In this document: positions 22,180 to 32,537 of the stretch, piece after piece
How the letters are laid out: the number at the start of each line of letters is the position of its first letter
How positions within the stretch are numbered: the stretch's first letter is position 1
Assembly: GCA_034440615.1 (NCBI GenBank)
Contig: JAOTOM010005156.1
Span: 808,001 to 872,000 of the forward strand
Reading direction: 5' to 3'
DNA: 64,000 nucleotides
Origin: Ashinkailepas kermadecensis
Lineage: Eukaryota; Arthropoda; Thecostraca; Neolepadidae
Notes under the pieces: generated by a model
Told to the model about the DNA's origin: nothing
Databases searched by the model: none
What the model saw: the letters and a program-made list of their open reading frames with translations, nothing else
Position numbers and translations under genes: made by a program

Positions 22180-23876
22180 ATGGCATCCGCAATACAAAAA
22201 ACCACTCCTGGTCCCTCTCGTGGTGACCAGACCACTCGCTCAATCGGCGCTGATAGGAGCGTGACTTACTCGGGTAGCTGCGGAGACCAGGTTTCCCATA
22301 AACCCCGTATTCTTATCTTTCGCGGACAGACGAAAAATCTCGCCGCTCTTTCCCCCTTTCAAAGACGAGATGGCTGTGACCGGTTCGGGAAGATCATTCG
22401 TTGTGAGAAGTTGAGGGATGGCTCTTTGGAGGTGGAGTTCGCGTTAGCGAAAGAGGCGGCGAAAGCGTTGCAGACATCCGAGTTTGTATACGGTGTAAAA
22501 AAGGGTGATAAGAGGGTGGACGAGAGAATCCAAATAAAAATAGAACCGCACCAAACCAAGAACACATCTCGTGGTGTAATCAATTGTTATGACTTGAGGG
22601 ACGTGCCAGAGGAGGAGATTGTTGACGGGTTGAGTAAATTTGGAGTGACGGTAGCGAGAAAGATGAAGGTCAGGAAAGGCGCCGAAATGATTACGACAAA
22701 CAACATCATATTAACTTTTAACACAACAGATTTACCGTCTGAGATACAAGTGGGTTACCTGCGTGTCAAGGTCCGTGTGTTTCTTCCCAACCCGATGCGG
22801 TGTTTTAAATGCCAGAGGTATGGACACACAAACTCATTTTGCAGGAACCATCCAGCGTGTGGTAGATGCGGTTCCTCTGAACATGTCACTGAGCAGTGCA
22901 CCTCCGAGACACCCAACTGTGTGAACTGTGGGCGAGGACAGGTTCCTCATGCTTCTTTTGACCGCTCATGTCTGACTTACATCAAGGAAAAGGAAATCAT
23001 CGCAATTAAACACGCGCGGAAAATAACCTTCCGTGAGGCTAGGGACATATATGACCAGTCTCACCCTAAAACATCCTATGCGTCGAAAGTCAGAACCACC
23101 ATATCAGTCCCACACCAGATAGAGGGAAGTCAAACCAACGAACTGATCGCACAACTGTGTGCGCTCCTTCGTTCCTTCGGCGTACCTGTCGCCTCGCCAG
23201 CGACACCACAAAACCAGATGAGCGAGACCCCCTGGAGGCAGAAAAGCGCGCTGCTTCGCCGTCACCGGCCTCTGAGGTCGTGACGCCACCGTCATCAGAT
23301 ACAGCTCCGGAGAAATGGCAACGAGTTCAGCGAACCAAGAGGCCCGCCAGGCCTTCCGGTAACCACCCGGAATCCTTACCCGCCACCTTCACCGATCCCA
23401 CACCAGCCCAGTCCATCCCTGTACAATCCACGTCAACTCTCCCACCCCCACCGACCAGTTCAGGGGAGTCTGGCGTGACCTCTCGACGACTCCCGGTAGT
23501 CGCCCCTCCGGCGACCGGACCGTGTCTCTCGATCGACGTCCGCAGGGGGGCGCCCGATATGGGTGCGTCTGGTCGGGCAGCGCGGACCGGTTCCAGGGAG
23601 GCGTCGCCGAGCGTCCGAGTTGGTGAGCAGCCTTCCAGAGCGACACCTTCACCATCCCCAAGTGCCAGAGCCAGTCCCCAATGTACCCCAGAGACTGGGA
23701 GGGTCATGGGCCCGCCTCCCACTCCACCCCATGGGGGCGAGGGAGTCGCACCCTGGCCTTCCCCCGGGACGGGGCGTAAGCGAGCTCCCCCATGGACACC
23801 ATCGCCGCCCGGTGGGGAACGCCCCAGATCTCGCCCGAGGGCGTCCGTCGACACCAAGTCAGCTCGACGTTTATAG
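22180..23876 (+). pseudogene. Element B ORF1 (gag-like, CCHC zinc knuckles)
   Basis: The start at ATG 22180 is chosen because it aligns with element A's start; an in-frame upstream ATG at 22138 lies in the leader. Order: N-terminal region with LSPFQRRDGCDRFGKIIRC, EVEFALAKEAAKALQTSEF, INCYDLRDVPEEEIVDGLSK, then three knuckles, CFKCQRYGHTNSFC, CGRCGSSEHVTEQC and CVNCGRGQVPHASFDRSC (last variant), then KEKEIIAIKHARKITFREAR. A frameshift around 23190-23225 separates this from the Pro/Ser-rich tail ending KSARRL at 23874. If the shift is a sequencing error the ORF would be intact (~565 codons). It acts as the LINE RNP protein by family knowledge. Confidence 0.9.
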
Positions 23877-23974
23877 TGTACTGGCGCTGCATTTTAGCAG
23901 CTCCTTTTGTTTTAGACTCGCCCACCTGTGATATCGTCTGCGATACTTTCCATACCTATTTTAATCCGGTTTAA

Positions 23975-26900
23975 ATGGTTCAACTGCGGTCCATTTTACA
24001 ATGGAACTGTAGGGGGCTGAGAACTAGCACAGAAGACCTCCAGGTGCTCTTAAACCGCCACTGCCCGGCGGCCATCTGTTTGCAAGAAACAAAGGTGACG
24101 CCTGACTACATTTATAGCCTAAAATGTTATTCAGTCTTCCGAATGGACATGCCCTCAGACACCATTGCGCATGGTGGAGTACTGCTGGCTGTCCACCATA
24201 GTGTGGCGGCGCAGAGATTAGTGCTGCACGCCAAGCTGCAGGCCGTTGCAGTAAGAGTGAATTTTAACCGCCGTCCAATATCTATCTGCTCACTGTACTT
24301 GCCACCCGGTGCTGGGTTCCCGTGTACTGAACTACGACGCCTGATGTCCGAATTGCCCCCGCCGGTCTTAATACTAGGTGATTTTAACGCTCACCATACG
24401 GCATGGGGATGCGAGGATGTCAACTCACGGGGCCGCTGTGTGGAATCTTTTATGCACGACGCATCACTGTGCATTCTAAATACTGGAACACCGACTCATC
24501 TTACCCTGCCCTCAGGCCATACGTCTGCTCTGGACCTCAGTTTGTGCAGCCCACAACTCGCACAGTTTTTTAGCTGGTCTGCGGCCGACGACCCCCTAGG
24601 CAGTGACCATTTTCCGGTATGGCTAGATTACAGGGATGGCGCAGTACTCGGGACGCGACCATGTCGATGGAATTTTAAGAAAGCCGACTGGTCAGCATAC
24701 GAGACGCGACTAGAAGAGATTTTGTCCGCGAGGCCTGGTGCCACCCCTATGTCTGTGGAAGCACTGACCAACCTGCTCGTGCAAACCGTCACTGACTACA
24801 TCCCTCGCACTTCTGGCACTCCCCGTCGTGCGCCCGTTCCGTGGTGGACAGAGGATTGTCGTCGGGCAATTCGGGCTAGAAGGCGCGCCTACAGAGCCTT
24901 TGACCGAAGAAGTAGCACGGCGAATCTCATCGCCTTTCGGCAGGCACGAGCCAATGCTCGACGCACTATCCGGGATGCAAAGCGTGTCTCATGGAGGGAC
25001 TATGTGAGCAAGTTGAATCGCTCCACACCCATCTCACATGTCTGGTCCAGACTTAAGCGTATCGCCGGCCAGTTCAACTCCACCCCTCTACCAGTATTGC
25101 GAGTCGCCGGCAGAGACATCACCCAGCCGGTTGACGTAGCGAATGAGATGGCTCGAACAATATCGAACCGATGTCGGTGCCTTGATGACGCCTTATTCAC
25201 ACGCCACAAAGCCAGGTGCAAGAGACAGACACTGAACTTTTCCACTTCTGAGCGTACAGGTTATAACGAGCCATTCACAACGGTTGAACTGCGTTCCGCC
25301 ATTGCGACCCTTCGGAGCGTATCTGAAGGTCCGGATCAGATACACAATGATATGCTCAAACATCTTCCATCATGCACACTCGATGCCGTACTGGCAACGC
25401 TGAACCGGCTGTGGGAGAAAGGGGATTTCCCACCCACTTGGCGTGAGGCCATTATTATACCAGTTTTAAAGCCCGGAAAAGACAGCGTAGACCCGGCGAA
25501 CTACCGACCAATATCACTGACATCATCACTCTGCAAGCTAATGGAGAAGATGGTAAACGTGCGTTTGATCTGGTTTTTAGAACGACATGGCATTTTAAAC
25601 AACGCACAGTGTGGCTTTAGGAAAAACCGCAGCACCATTGACCATCTTTTAACTCTTGACACCGTGGTACGTGCAGCGTTCCAGCAAAATCGTCACGTTG
25701 GTGCAGTATTTTTCGACATTCATGGAGCATATGATACCACCTGGCGCTACGGCATCATGATGAAAGTCCTCAAGTATGGAATTCGCGGATCGATGGGCCT
25801 CTTCCTCCAGAACTTCCTGTTGAGGCGGTTTTTTCGTGTGCGGATCGGAAGTTACTTGTCAGATCGGTATCGACAAACGGAAGGGGTACCACAGGGGAGT
25901 GTGCTCAGCGTGGCGCTGTTCGCGATTATGATAAATGATATCTGCGAGTCCCTTCCACGAAATATAGGTAGATCACTGTTCGTGGATGACGTTGCGATTT
26001 GGTGCTGCACAACCAGTGCACCGTCGATGGCACGGCAGCTACAGTTGGCGGTATCAACCTTGGAGGGTGGAGCTCCAAAAACGTATTTCGGTTCTCTGTA
26101 TCAAAAACCGTTGGGATGCATTTTTGTCGACGTCGCCGAAGCTGCCCAGACCCTGCTCTGCAGCTGTACGGGGAGGCAATTCCCTTTCAGCGTGCTGCCC
26201 GATTTCTAGGAGTCATTTTTGACACTCGTCTTAGCTACAAGGAGCACTTCAAAACACTTCGGGAGAAGTGCTTTATATCACTAAACCTACTGAAAATGGT
26301 CGCGCGCACGTCCTACGGAGGAGACAGGAAAACTATGCTCCTGTTGTATCGTTCCACCATTCGTTCAAAACTGGACTACGCGTGTTTTATATACGACAGC
26401 GCATGCTCAACAAGCAAACGACCACTAGATGTGATACACCACTCGGCGCTCCGCATTGTGACCGGCGCTTTTCGCACTTCGCCTTCTGTGAGCCTACTGG
26501 CTGAAGCCCATGAGCCACCACTCTCGATCCGCCGCGAAATGCTTGGGATGCGCTACGCGTGCAAACTGCGTCAATTCCCCGGACATCCCGCTTATGCGCA
26601 GGTGTTCTCCCATCGGTTGATTGCCGCATTCGGTCGAGCGCGCATTACGCATGGCACCCCCTTCTGTGTAAGAATGCGCAGACTCTTCGAAGACAGCGAG
26701 ATTAGTTTGAGGGGAATTATGCGGGTCGGTTTTCCACAAACACCGCCTTGGCAGGTGACCCATCCAACTATAGACATGTCACTATTCGCGGTGAAGAAGG
26801 CACATACAACACAACACGATCGTCGTTCGCATGCTCTAGAGCACATAGCCTCCTTTGACGAATACGTCCCGATATATACAGACGGGTCGAAGACTGATAC

Positions 26901-27699
26901 TGGTGTTGGCAGTGCATTTGTTAGTGGTTCCCTGTCGCGATCTTTCTCTCTACCTCCCCATGCATCGGTATACACATCAGAGCTGGTTGCCATCATCAAG
27001 GCGCTCAGTTTTATTGAGGTATGTCGGGATACCGCGCATGTCATTTTTACCGATTCTCTCAGCAGTCTTGGGGCGCTACTGCAGTTTAACCCATCTGATC
27101 CCATTGTACAGGATGTTCTGCGACGTTTCACATCATTGACTGAAGCTGGGAAGACTACTACCCTCTGTTGGATTCCGAGCCACGTCGGAATCGTGGGGAA
27201 TGAGACAGCGGATGCTGCTGCGAAACGTGCAGCCCAAGCCCCATACCGGCGGTCTATGCCGCTCCCCGCGAGGGAATATCACCGTTTAATCACGACTTTT
27301 GTTTTGGAAAAATGGCAGAATAGCTGGAACAGTTTGCCGGACAACAAACTACGGACTATCAAACCATGCCTAGGAGAGTGGGCCTCGTCCCATCGTAGGA
27401 CGAGGCGAGACGAGGTCGTGCTCTGCCGCCTTCGGCTTGGGCACACTCACCCAACACACCACCATCTGCTATGTGGAGAGGATAGGCCAAACTGCCCTCG
27501 ATGTCACGCACCACTGTCAGTACGTCACGTTTTTATTTCATGTCCTCTGCTCGCCGACGATCGCAGACGCCTTTTTGGAGTCGCGTGGCCGCCGTCGCTC
27601 CGCGATCTCCTGGGTGACCACTCGCGCGCTGTAACTTCGGGACAGCTTTTTCGCTTTCTTTCAGATATCGACTTTAGAGCGATATATACATCTCACTGA
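23975..27699 (+). pseudogene. Element B ORF2 (endonuclease, RT, RNase H), one frameshift
   Basis: About 1,240 codons, the usual length for I-clade ORF2. Endonuclease (residues ~1-235): ILQWNCRGL, CLQETK, LGDFNAHHTAWGC, LDLSLCSPQ, GSDHFPVWL. RT (~480-800): NYRPISLTSSLCKLMEKMV, FFDIHGAYDTTW (motif A), EGVPQGSVLS, LFVDD (motif C, with V in place of the usual A). A single frameshift near 26066 then shifts to the frame reading FRFSVSKTVGMHFCRRRRSC. RNase H (~960-1100): YTDGSKTDTG, SELVAIIKALSF, VIFTDSLSSLGA, WIPSHVGIVGNETADAAAKR, so all four catalytic acidic/His positions are present. C-terminal Cys/His motif CPRCHAPLSVRHVFISC. Stop at 27697-27699. Nearly functional; whether the frameshift is real is open. 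Confidence 0.93.
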
Positions 27700-27870
27700 C
27701 ATGTAACACTAGAAGATCTGAATGACCGGAATGACCTGCCTGTATTCTTCAGGTTCGTGTACTACTACTCGACCGATAAGGACCATTAAGACCGTTGATA
27801 CCATCTAACATTGTTATGGGCGCTGAATGACCATCGCAGTCGATGCGCCCCTAAGCCCAAATAACCAACC
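27700..27870 (+). promoter_or_regulatory. Element B 3' UTR with terminal hairpin
   Basis: 171 nt. The terminal hairpin pairs GGGCGC (27818-27823) with GCGCCC (27845-27850) around a 21-nt loop with ATGACC and CAGTCGAT, followed by CTAAGCCCAAATAACCAACC. Such 3' structures are commonly the site where LINE RT starts; that use here is inferred. Confidence 0.8.
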
Positions 27871-29840
27871 ATTGCATTATCGGCCCGTTGCGCTCACATC
27901 GTCAATATGCAAGCTGATGGAGAGGATGGTTCACTTACGCTTGATGTGGCTTTTAGAATCCTCAAACATCTTTACAAACGCCCAGTGCGGTTTTAGGAAA
28001 AGCCGCTGTACAGTCGATCACATTGTGTCCCTGGACACAGCCATACGAACTGCGATGAAGAGCAAGCGACACATGGGTGCTGTCTTCTTCGACATTGAGG
28101 GCGCGTATAATACTGCCTGGCGCCAAGGCATTCTTTTGAAGGTTTTTAAGCACGGCATACGTGGTCACATGGGCACATTCTTGCAAAACATTTTAGCTGA
28201 TCGGTCCTTTTTCGTTCGAGTGGGCAACCAGCTCTCAGATCGATACCCACAGTTCAATGGGGTACCACAAGGTAGCGTCTCGAGCGTTCCTATGTTTGGG
28301 ATAATGATCAACGACATTGGTGATGATCTCCCAACTACGATCGGCCGATCCTTGTTTGTGGACGACTTAGCTATTTGGTGTCCGGCTTCAAAGACTTCAT
28401 CCATGGAGAGGCAACTACAGGCTGCAGTCACACGGCTTCAACGGTGGAGTGTGGCCAATGGTTTTCGCTTTTCAACTTCTAAGACTGTCTGTATTCATTT
28501 CTGTCTGCGGCGACAGTGCTGCCCAGACATGTCAATCAACCTCTACAGAGAAACTATCCCGTGTAAGACGGTGGTTCGCTTTCTTGAAGTGCAATTTGAT
28601 AGGCGACTCACATACAGAGAACATTTTAAAGTCCTGCGAGAACAATGTTTTAAGTCTATGAACATCTTGAAGTGTATATGTCGCACTACTTATGGGGCGG
28701 ACAGAAGAACCTTACTGCTTCTGTACCGATATCTAATTCGATCAAAACTTGATTACGCTAGCTTTGTATATGATTGTGCAAGCGAATCCACTAAGCGTAC
28801 CCTGGATACCATCCATCATTCGGCTCTGCGCATTGTAACTGGAGCATTCCGTACCACACCAACTGCGAGCCTCCTTGTCGAGACAAGCGAACCGTCCCTT
28901 GCCATGCGCCGTCAGATGCTTGGCATGCGATATGCTATCAAACTGGCACAGTTTCCGGCTCACCCCACATACCAGGCGGTCTTTTCACCCGACACCTTGC
29001 GTTTGTTCCACCACAGGCGGCCTCTGCACTTGGATCCGTTCTGCGTAAAAGTCCGTAGTCTACTACAAGAAAGTGGGATTACGTTACGTGGCGTCCTCCG
29101 AACAGTACCCATCAGAACCCCTCCGTGGGAGTTGATTCCCCCAAAATTGATCTGTCTGTAGCCGGGACTGGCAAGCAAAACGCTATATGCCCCGAATTAC
29201 GAGCACGAGCCATGGAGACCATTCACTCGTACGAGGGCCACACAGCCACGTACACGGATGGCTCTAAAACGGACAAGGTGTTGGTAGCGCCTTTGTATGT
29301 GGAAACTCTGTTAGAGGTTTTACACTCCCACCACATGCGTCAGTTTTTACAGCAAAATTGGTGGCAATTTCCAAGGCTCTGTCTTTTATTCAGATGGGAA
29401 ACGAGAAGTCACACCTGATCTTGTCAAACTCTCTCAGCAGCCTACAGGCACTAAAGAGATTCTACCCACCTAACTCAACTCGTACTAAACATTTTGATAC
29501 TCCTTTCTTCCCTTGCGCGGGAGGGCAAAACTGTTGTGCTGTGTTGGATCCCGAGCCACGTGGGAATCGTGGGCAATGACCTTGCTGATACAGCAGCCAA
29601 GCGCTCAGCAAATGCACAATACACGCGTCGTCTACCACTTCCTGTAAGATATTTCTACTCCAGTGTATCTGCCTATCTCTACAACAAGTGGCAACATTCC
29701 TGGGATGCTGTCATGGTGAACAAACTGAAAACAATACAACCTCGCTTGAGTGTATGGCAGTCGTGCTTGCGACGATCGAGACGCGAGGAAGTGATCCTGT
29801 GCTGTCTACGTCTAGGGCACACATATTTTTCGCATCGTTA
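27871..29840 (+). pseudogene. Element A ORF2, part 2 (RT and RNase H)
   Basis: Resumes element A after element B. RT motifs: PVALTSSICKLMERMV, FFDIEGAYNTAW, NGVPQGSVSS, LFVDDLAIW, then FRFSTSKTVCIHFCLRR and the thumb. A stop at 29159-29161 and frameshifts follow. In the RNase H, TYTDGSKT is kept. The catalytic Glu is replaced by Lys (AKLVAISKAL instead of SELVAIIKAL) and a catalytic Asp by Asn (LSNSLSSLQA instead of FTDSLSSLGA). Later WIPSHVGIVGNDLADTAAKR is intact. The frame runs to CLRLGHTYFSHRY at 29840, where a MITE is inserted. This copy is inactive independently of its frameshifts. Confidence 0.92.
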
Positions 29841-30556
29841 CAGGGGTGTCGATTTGTATCCTTTTGTGGGGGCCATGGCCCCACCAATGTTGATCTTGTC
29901 CCCCCCAATGCTGATTTGAGCCCCCCCAATAACCTATGCTATTGTATGCTGATAAGAAAGCTAAAGGGGAAAAAATGAAAAACACCATGCTAAGTAGAAA
30001 CATTGATGTTAACCAGCACATTTTGTACTGAAAAGAAACAGATTTGGATTAGATAGTGGATTGACCCTCCACATTTTGCTGAAAATGTACAATTGTGTGC
30101 AAAAACAAACAAAATAGCTGGAATTCCCTCCACTGTGGAAGTACAGCTTACATCATAAAATGTTGAGATTAGCGATGGGGATGCATTTTAAACCAGATTG
30201 TCTGAAAGAAAATATGCTAAGCAACTAAACAACAATTGCATGGTCATACTGATGTTTGTACACACCACCAATGGCAAAACCACATTAATTCCAAATTAAT
30301 TCACTTCTGCTCACATTCACATTAATTCACACTGCTCTTTTATTTATGTGACTTCACCAGTTATTGGACGATTTTCCCTGTTGGAGAGGATGCTGAATAA
30401 ACATAAACATACACATCGTCGAATACAAAATCAGAATTTCTGAGATCAGAAAATATAGTGGGCTAAATCCGATGAGTTTTTTTTCGGGGGGGGGGGGCCT
30501 AGTGCGTTGGCACTTCGGCCCCCCCCAATGTTTTTAAAAAAAAATCGACACCCCTG
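29841..30556 (+). mobile_element. hAT-like MITE (copy M1), complete, 8-bp TSD
   Basis: 716 bp with 15-bp terminal inverted repeats CAGGGGTGTCGATTT, flanked by CATCGTTA at 29833-29840 and 30557-30564. Near the left end is GGGGGCCATGGCCCCACC, near the right a G-run followed by CCTAGTGCGTTGGCACTTCG. No ORF. The 8-bp TSD and CAGNGG-type terminus are typical of hAT elements. Partial relatives lie at 30898-31300, 35815-36126, 36226-36668 and 43150-43807. Confidence 0.92.
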
Positions 30557-30889
30557 CATCGTTACCTTCTCTGTTCGGAAGAAAGACCAGCCTGTCCGCG
30601 CTGCGGCGATAACCTGTCTGTGGCCCATCTTCTCAGCACATGTCGTCACCTTGAAACGGAACGTCGTCGCTTCTTTGGAACTCCGTCGCCCACCCTAGTG
30701 GAACTACTGGGCGACGGTTCACACTATGTTGCTGAACTCTCCCCCTTCCTTTCTGCGGTTGGATTCCACGCGGTGCATTCACGCCAACAAAGGTGGCGCA
30801 CGGACGCCAAACATTTTCTGACATCGCAAAATAACTTCACCATGAAATGTCTTAGCAAACTGTGGCCCCCAGTTCCCTCATTTACTTGA
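30557..30889 (+). pseudogene. Element A ORF2, part 3 (C-terminus)
   Basis: Continues in frame from 29840 once the MITE and one TSD copy are ignored: HRYLLCSEERPACPRCGDNL, SVAHLLSTCRHLETERRRFF and LVELLGDGSHYVAELSPFLS. It ends VPSFT and a stop at 30887-30889, longer than B's C-terminus by about 30 residues, so the original stop may have been lost. No AACC tail follows directly; another MITE fragment begins at ~30898. Confidence 0.88.
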
Positions 30890-30897
30890 CGCCGATC

Positions 30898-31310
30898 ATG
30901 GGTGTCGATTTCTGAAAATCATTGGGGGGGGGGGCGAAGTACCAACGCACTAGACCCCCCCTCCCGCACAAAAAAAAACTCATCGGATTTAGCCCACTAT
31001 ATTTTCAGATCTGAGAAATTCTGATTTTTTATTCGACGATGTGTATCTTTATTCAGCATCCTCACGAACGGGGAAAATCGTCCAATCACTGGTGAAGTCA
31101 CATAATTAAAAGAGCAGTGCTCAGTACATGTCAACATAACAACTCTTGGTTGGTTATTGGTTCTACGACACGTCGACCGTTGTGTCATATAGCGTCGCCA
31201 ATCTCTCACGCCGATTGGTCGCGGGCGAAGAGTAGCGACAGGTGAGACTCGAACTCACCAACATAACAACTCTGAGTAATAGCATGCGACTGCAGTGCCA
31301 TATAGTGGGC
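30898..31310 (-). mobile_element. hAT-like MITE fragment (M2)
   Basis: Reverse-orientation relative of the right end of M1: GGGTGTCGATTT, a G-run, CCAACGCACTAG, CTCATCGGATTTAGCCCACT and TTCGACGATGTGTAT match 30556-30350 read backwards. Similarity fades around 31110. A truncated SINE is inserted at 31147-31258. Confidence 0.75.
31147..31258 (-). mobile_element. 5'-truncated SINE with 15-bp TSD
   Basis: 112 bp, same family as 1903-2068 in reverse orientation. It begins (minus sense) within box B (GGTGAGTTCGAGTCTCACC) and ends AACCAATAACCAACCAA. TSD CAACATAACAACTCT at 31132-31146 and 31259-31273. The stem CGACGC / GTGTCG is conserved. Confidence 0.9.
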
Positions 31311-31559
31311 TCGGATCTATCGTCACCGTCACCGTCACTGTTACCCTCCTCCTTACTCCACACACCAACAAACACACACCGGCCTAAATAAAAATACTTC
31401 AGCGATCAGATGCAAGCTAAAACACACCGGCATTGATGAAGCATCAGAGCACAGCAGACCTGAACGGTGATGACGATGAGTGAAAGTATTTCCTTCGTGC
31501 CTAACGTTAGGGAGGGGAATTTTTCGATTTAGTACGCCACTGCGGCTGCTCAACGTGTT

Positions 31560-32165
31560 TTTTTTCCGCAGATTGCACGATCGAGAGTAGAAAGGCCCTT
31601 CGGATAATTTTATTTCGGGACCAATTCTTAATTTTCCGGTGCTCTGGTCGATTCGATGGAGTCTCCTTGTGGTTTTTGTGGTGAAGTCTATTTTGATAAG
31701 CACCCTGCAGGCTATTTTTGGAACCCGGTACGATTCTTCTGGCTCTCGGTGCGTTTTTTCCGGTGCCAAAACAGGTTTCTTTTCCGGCGTCCGACGACTT
31801 CTTATTTTCTGGATCCTTGACGCAATTTTTCCGTCCGCAAGGTGACATTCCGGGTATATATTGGTACTTGGGAAGCCAGCTGCAACTTGTGGGGCTCCGG
31901 CACGACGTTTTGGCCCCAGTGAGATTTTCAAGAGAAGCGACGTGATTTTGTTTTGTCTAAGTGCGATTTTTGGGGGCCCCGTCGTCACTTGTTGGGATCC
32001 CTTGCGGTGGCTACGACACGTTTGTGGGGGCCCAACAAGTTTTGTGGGCTTTTGGAGCTATTGTTGAGATCCCAGATTGATTTTCCGTGTCCGGACTGTT
32101 TTTCATTTACCTTCATTTGTTGGGTGATCTCAACGAGACTTTTAGACATTGCGTGTAAAGAAAGC
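31560..32165. repeat. Degenerate short-period GATTTTTGGGG-type repeat block
   Basis: A run of loosely repeated 22-33-bp units built on GATTTT, GGGCCCC/GGGAUCCC-like and GCG-rich words. It shares an extended match with 54575-55100 (CTTAATTTTCCGGTGCT, GGTCGATTCGAT, GAGTCT, TTCCGGTGCC), so it is the same family as the core of the foldback-like element. It stays open in several frames because stops are rare, but no protein is supported. Confidence 0.7.
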
Positions 32166-32240
32166 ATACGACCTTCAATATACCAGGAGGTGCTGAGTTG
32201 ACATCAAAAGTAACGTTAAGGATTATACTTTATTGCTCAA

Positions 32241-32265
32241 CGTTTCGGCCAGGGGCCATCGTCAG
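32241..32265 (-). ncRNA. Hammerhead ribozyme core (PLE-associated)
   Basis: Minus strand from 32265: CTGACGA (fits CUGANGA), a stem II made of GGCC/GGCC around a CCT loop, then GAAAC. Stem III could form from CGTT (next to GAAA) with AACG at about 32215, followed by UUA. Stem I is not obvious. PLEs are known to carry minimal hammerhead motifs in their terminal repeats, so the identification rests on the core plus context; activity is not shown. Confidence 0.6.
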
Positions 32266-32537
32266 GAGTGATATAAAAATGTCAAGTTTAGCAATTGAAA
32301 AAAAAGCACGCGAGAAAAAAAGCGTGCAAAAGACACGTGGAATGCAGAAAAGCCTCCTCAGTGGTGCAGACACTTAAAGAAACTCCAAACCAGAAACAAA
32401 CTATGTCAAGATAGAATCCTCTGAGGAAGCCCGAGCCGATGGTCCACATACATATCGATACATACACTCACGCACATATACAGACATAGATCCAATATAA
32501 CGCGTAATACATAAAATATAATTTATGTTTATGTAAT

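Larger units (their letters stand above)
21486..27870 (+). mobile_element. Element B: full-length I-clade LINE nested in element A
   Basis: 6,385 bp from ACCCCCGCAGTGGGG (a small 5' hairpin) to the tail AAATAACCAACC. It is flanked by ATTGCATTATCGG at 21473-21485 and 27871-27883, extendable to 15 bp with two C's that may belong to the tail. It contains a 5' UTR, ORF1, ORF2 with endonuclease, RT and RNase H, and a 3' UTR hairpin. Only two frameshifts were seen, so it is younger than its host copy A. Confidence 0.95.
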
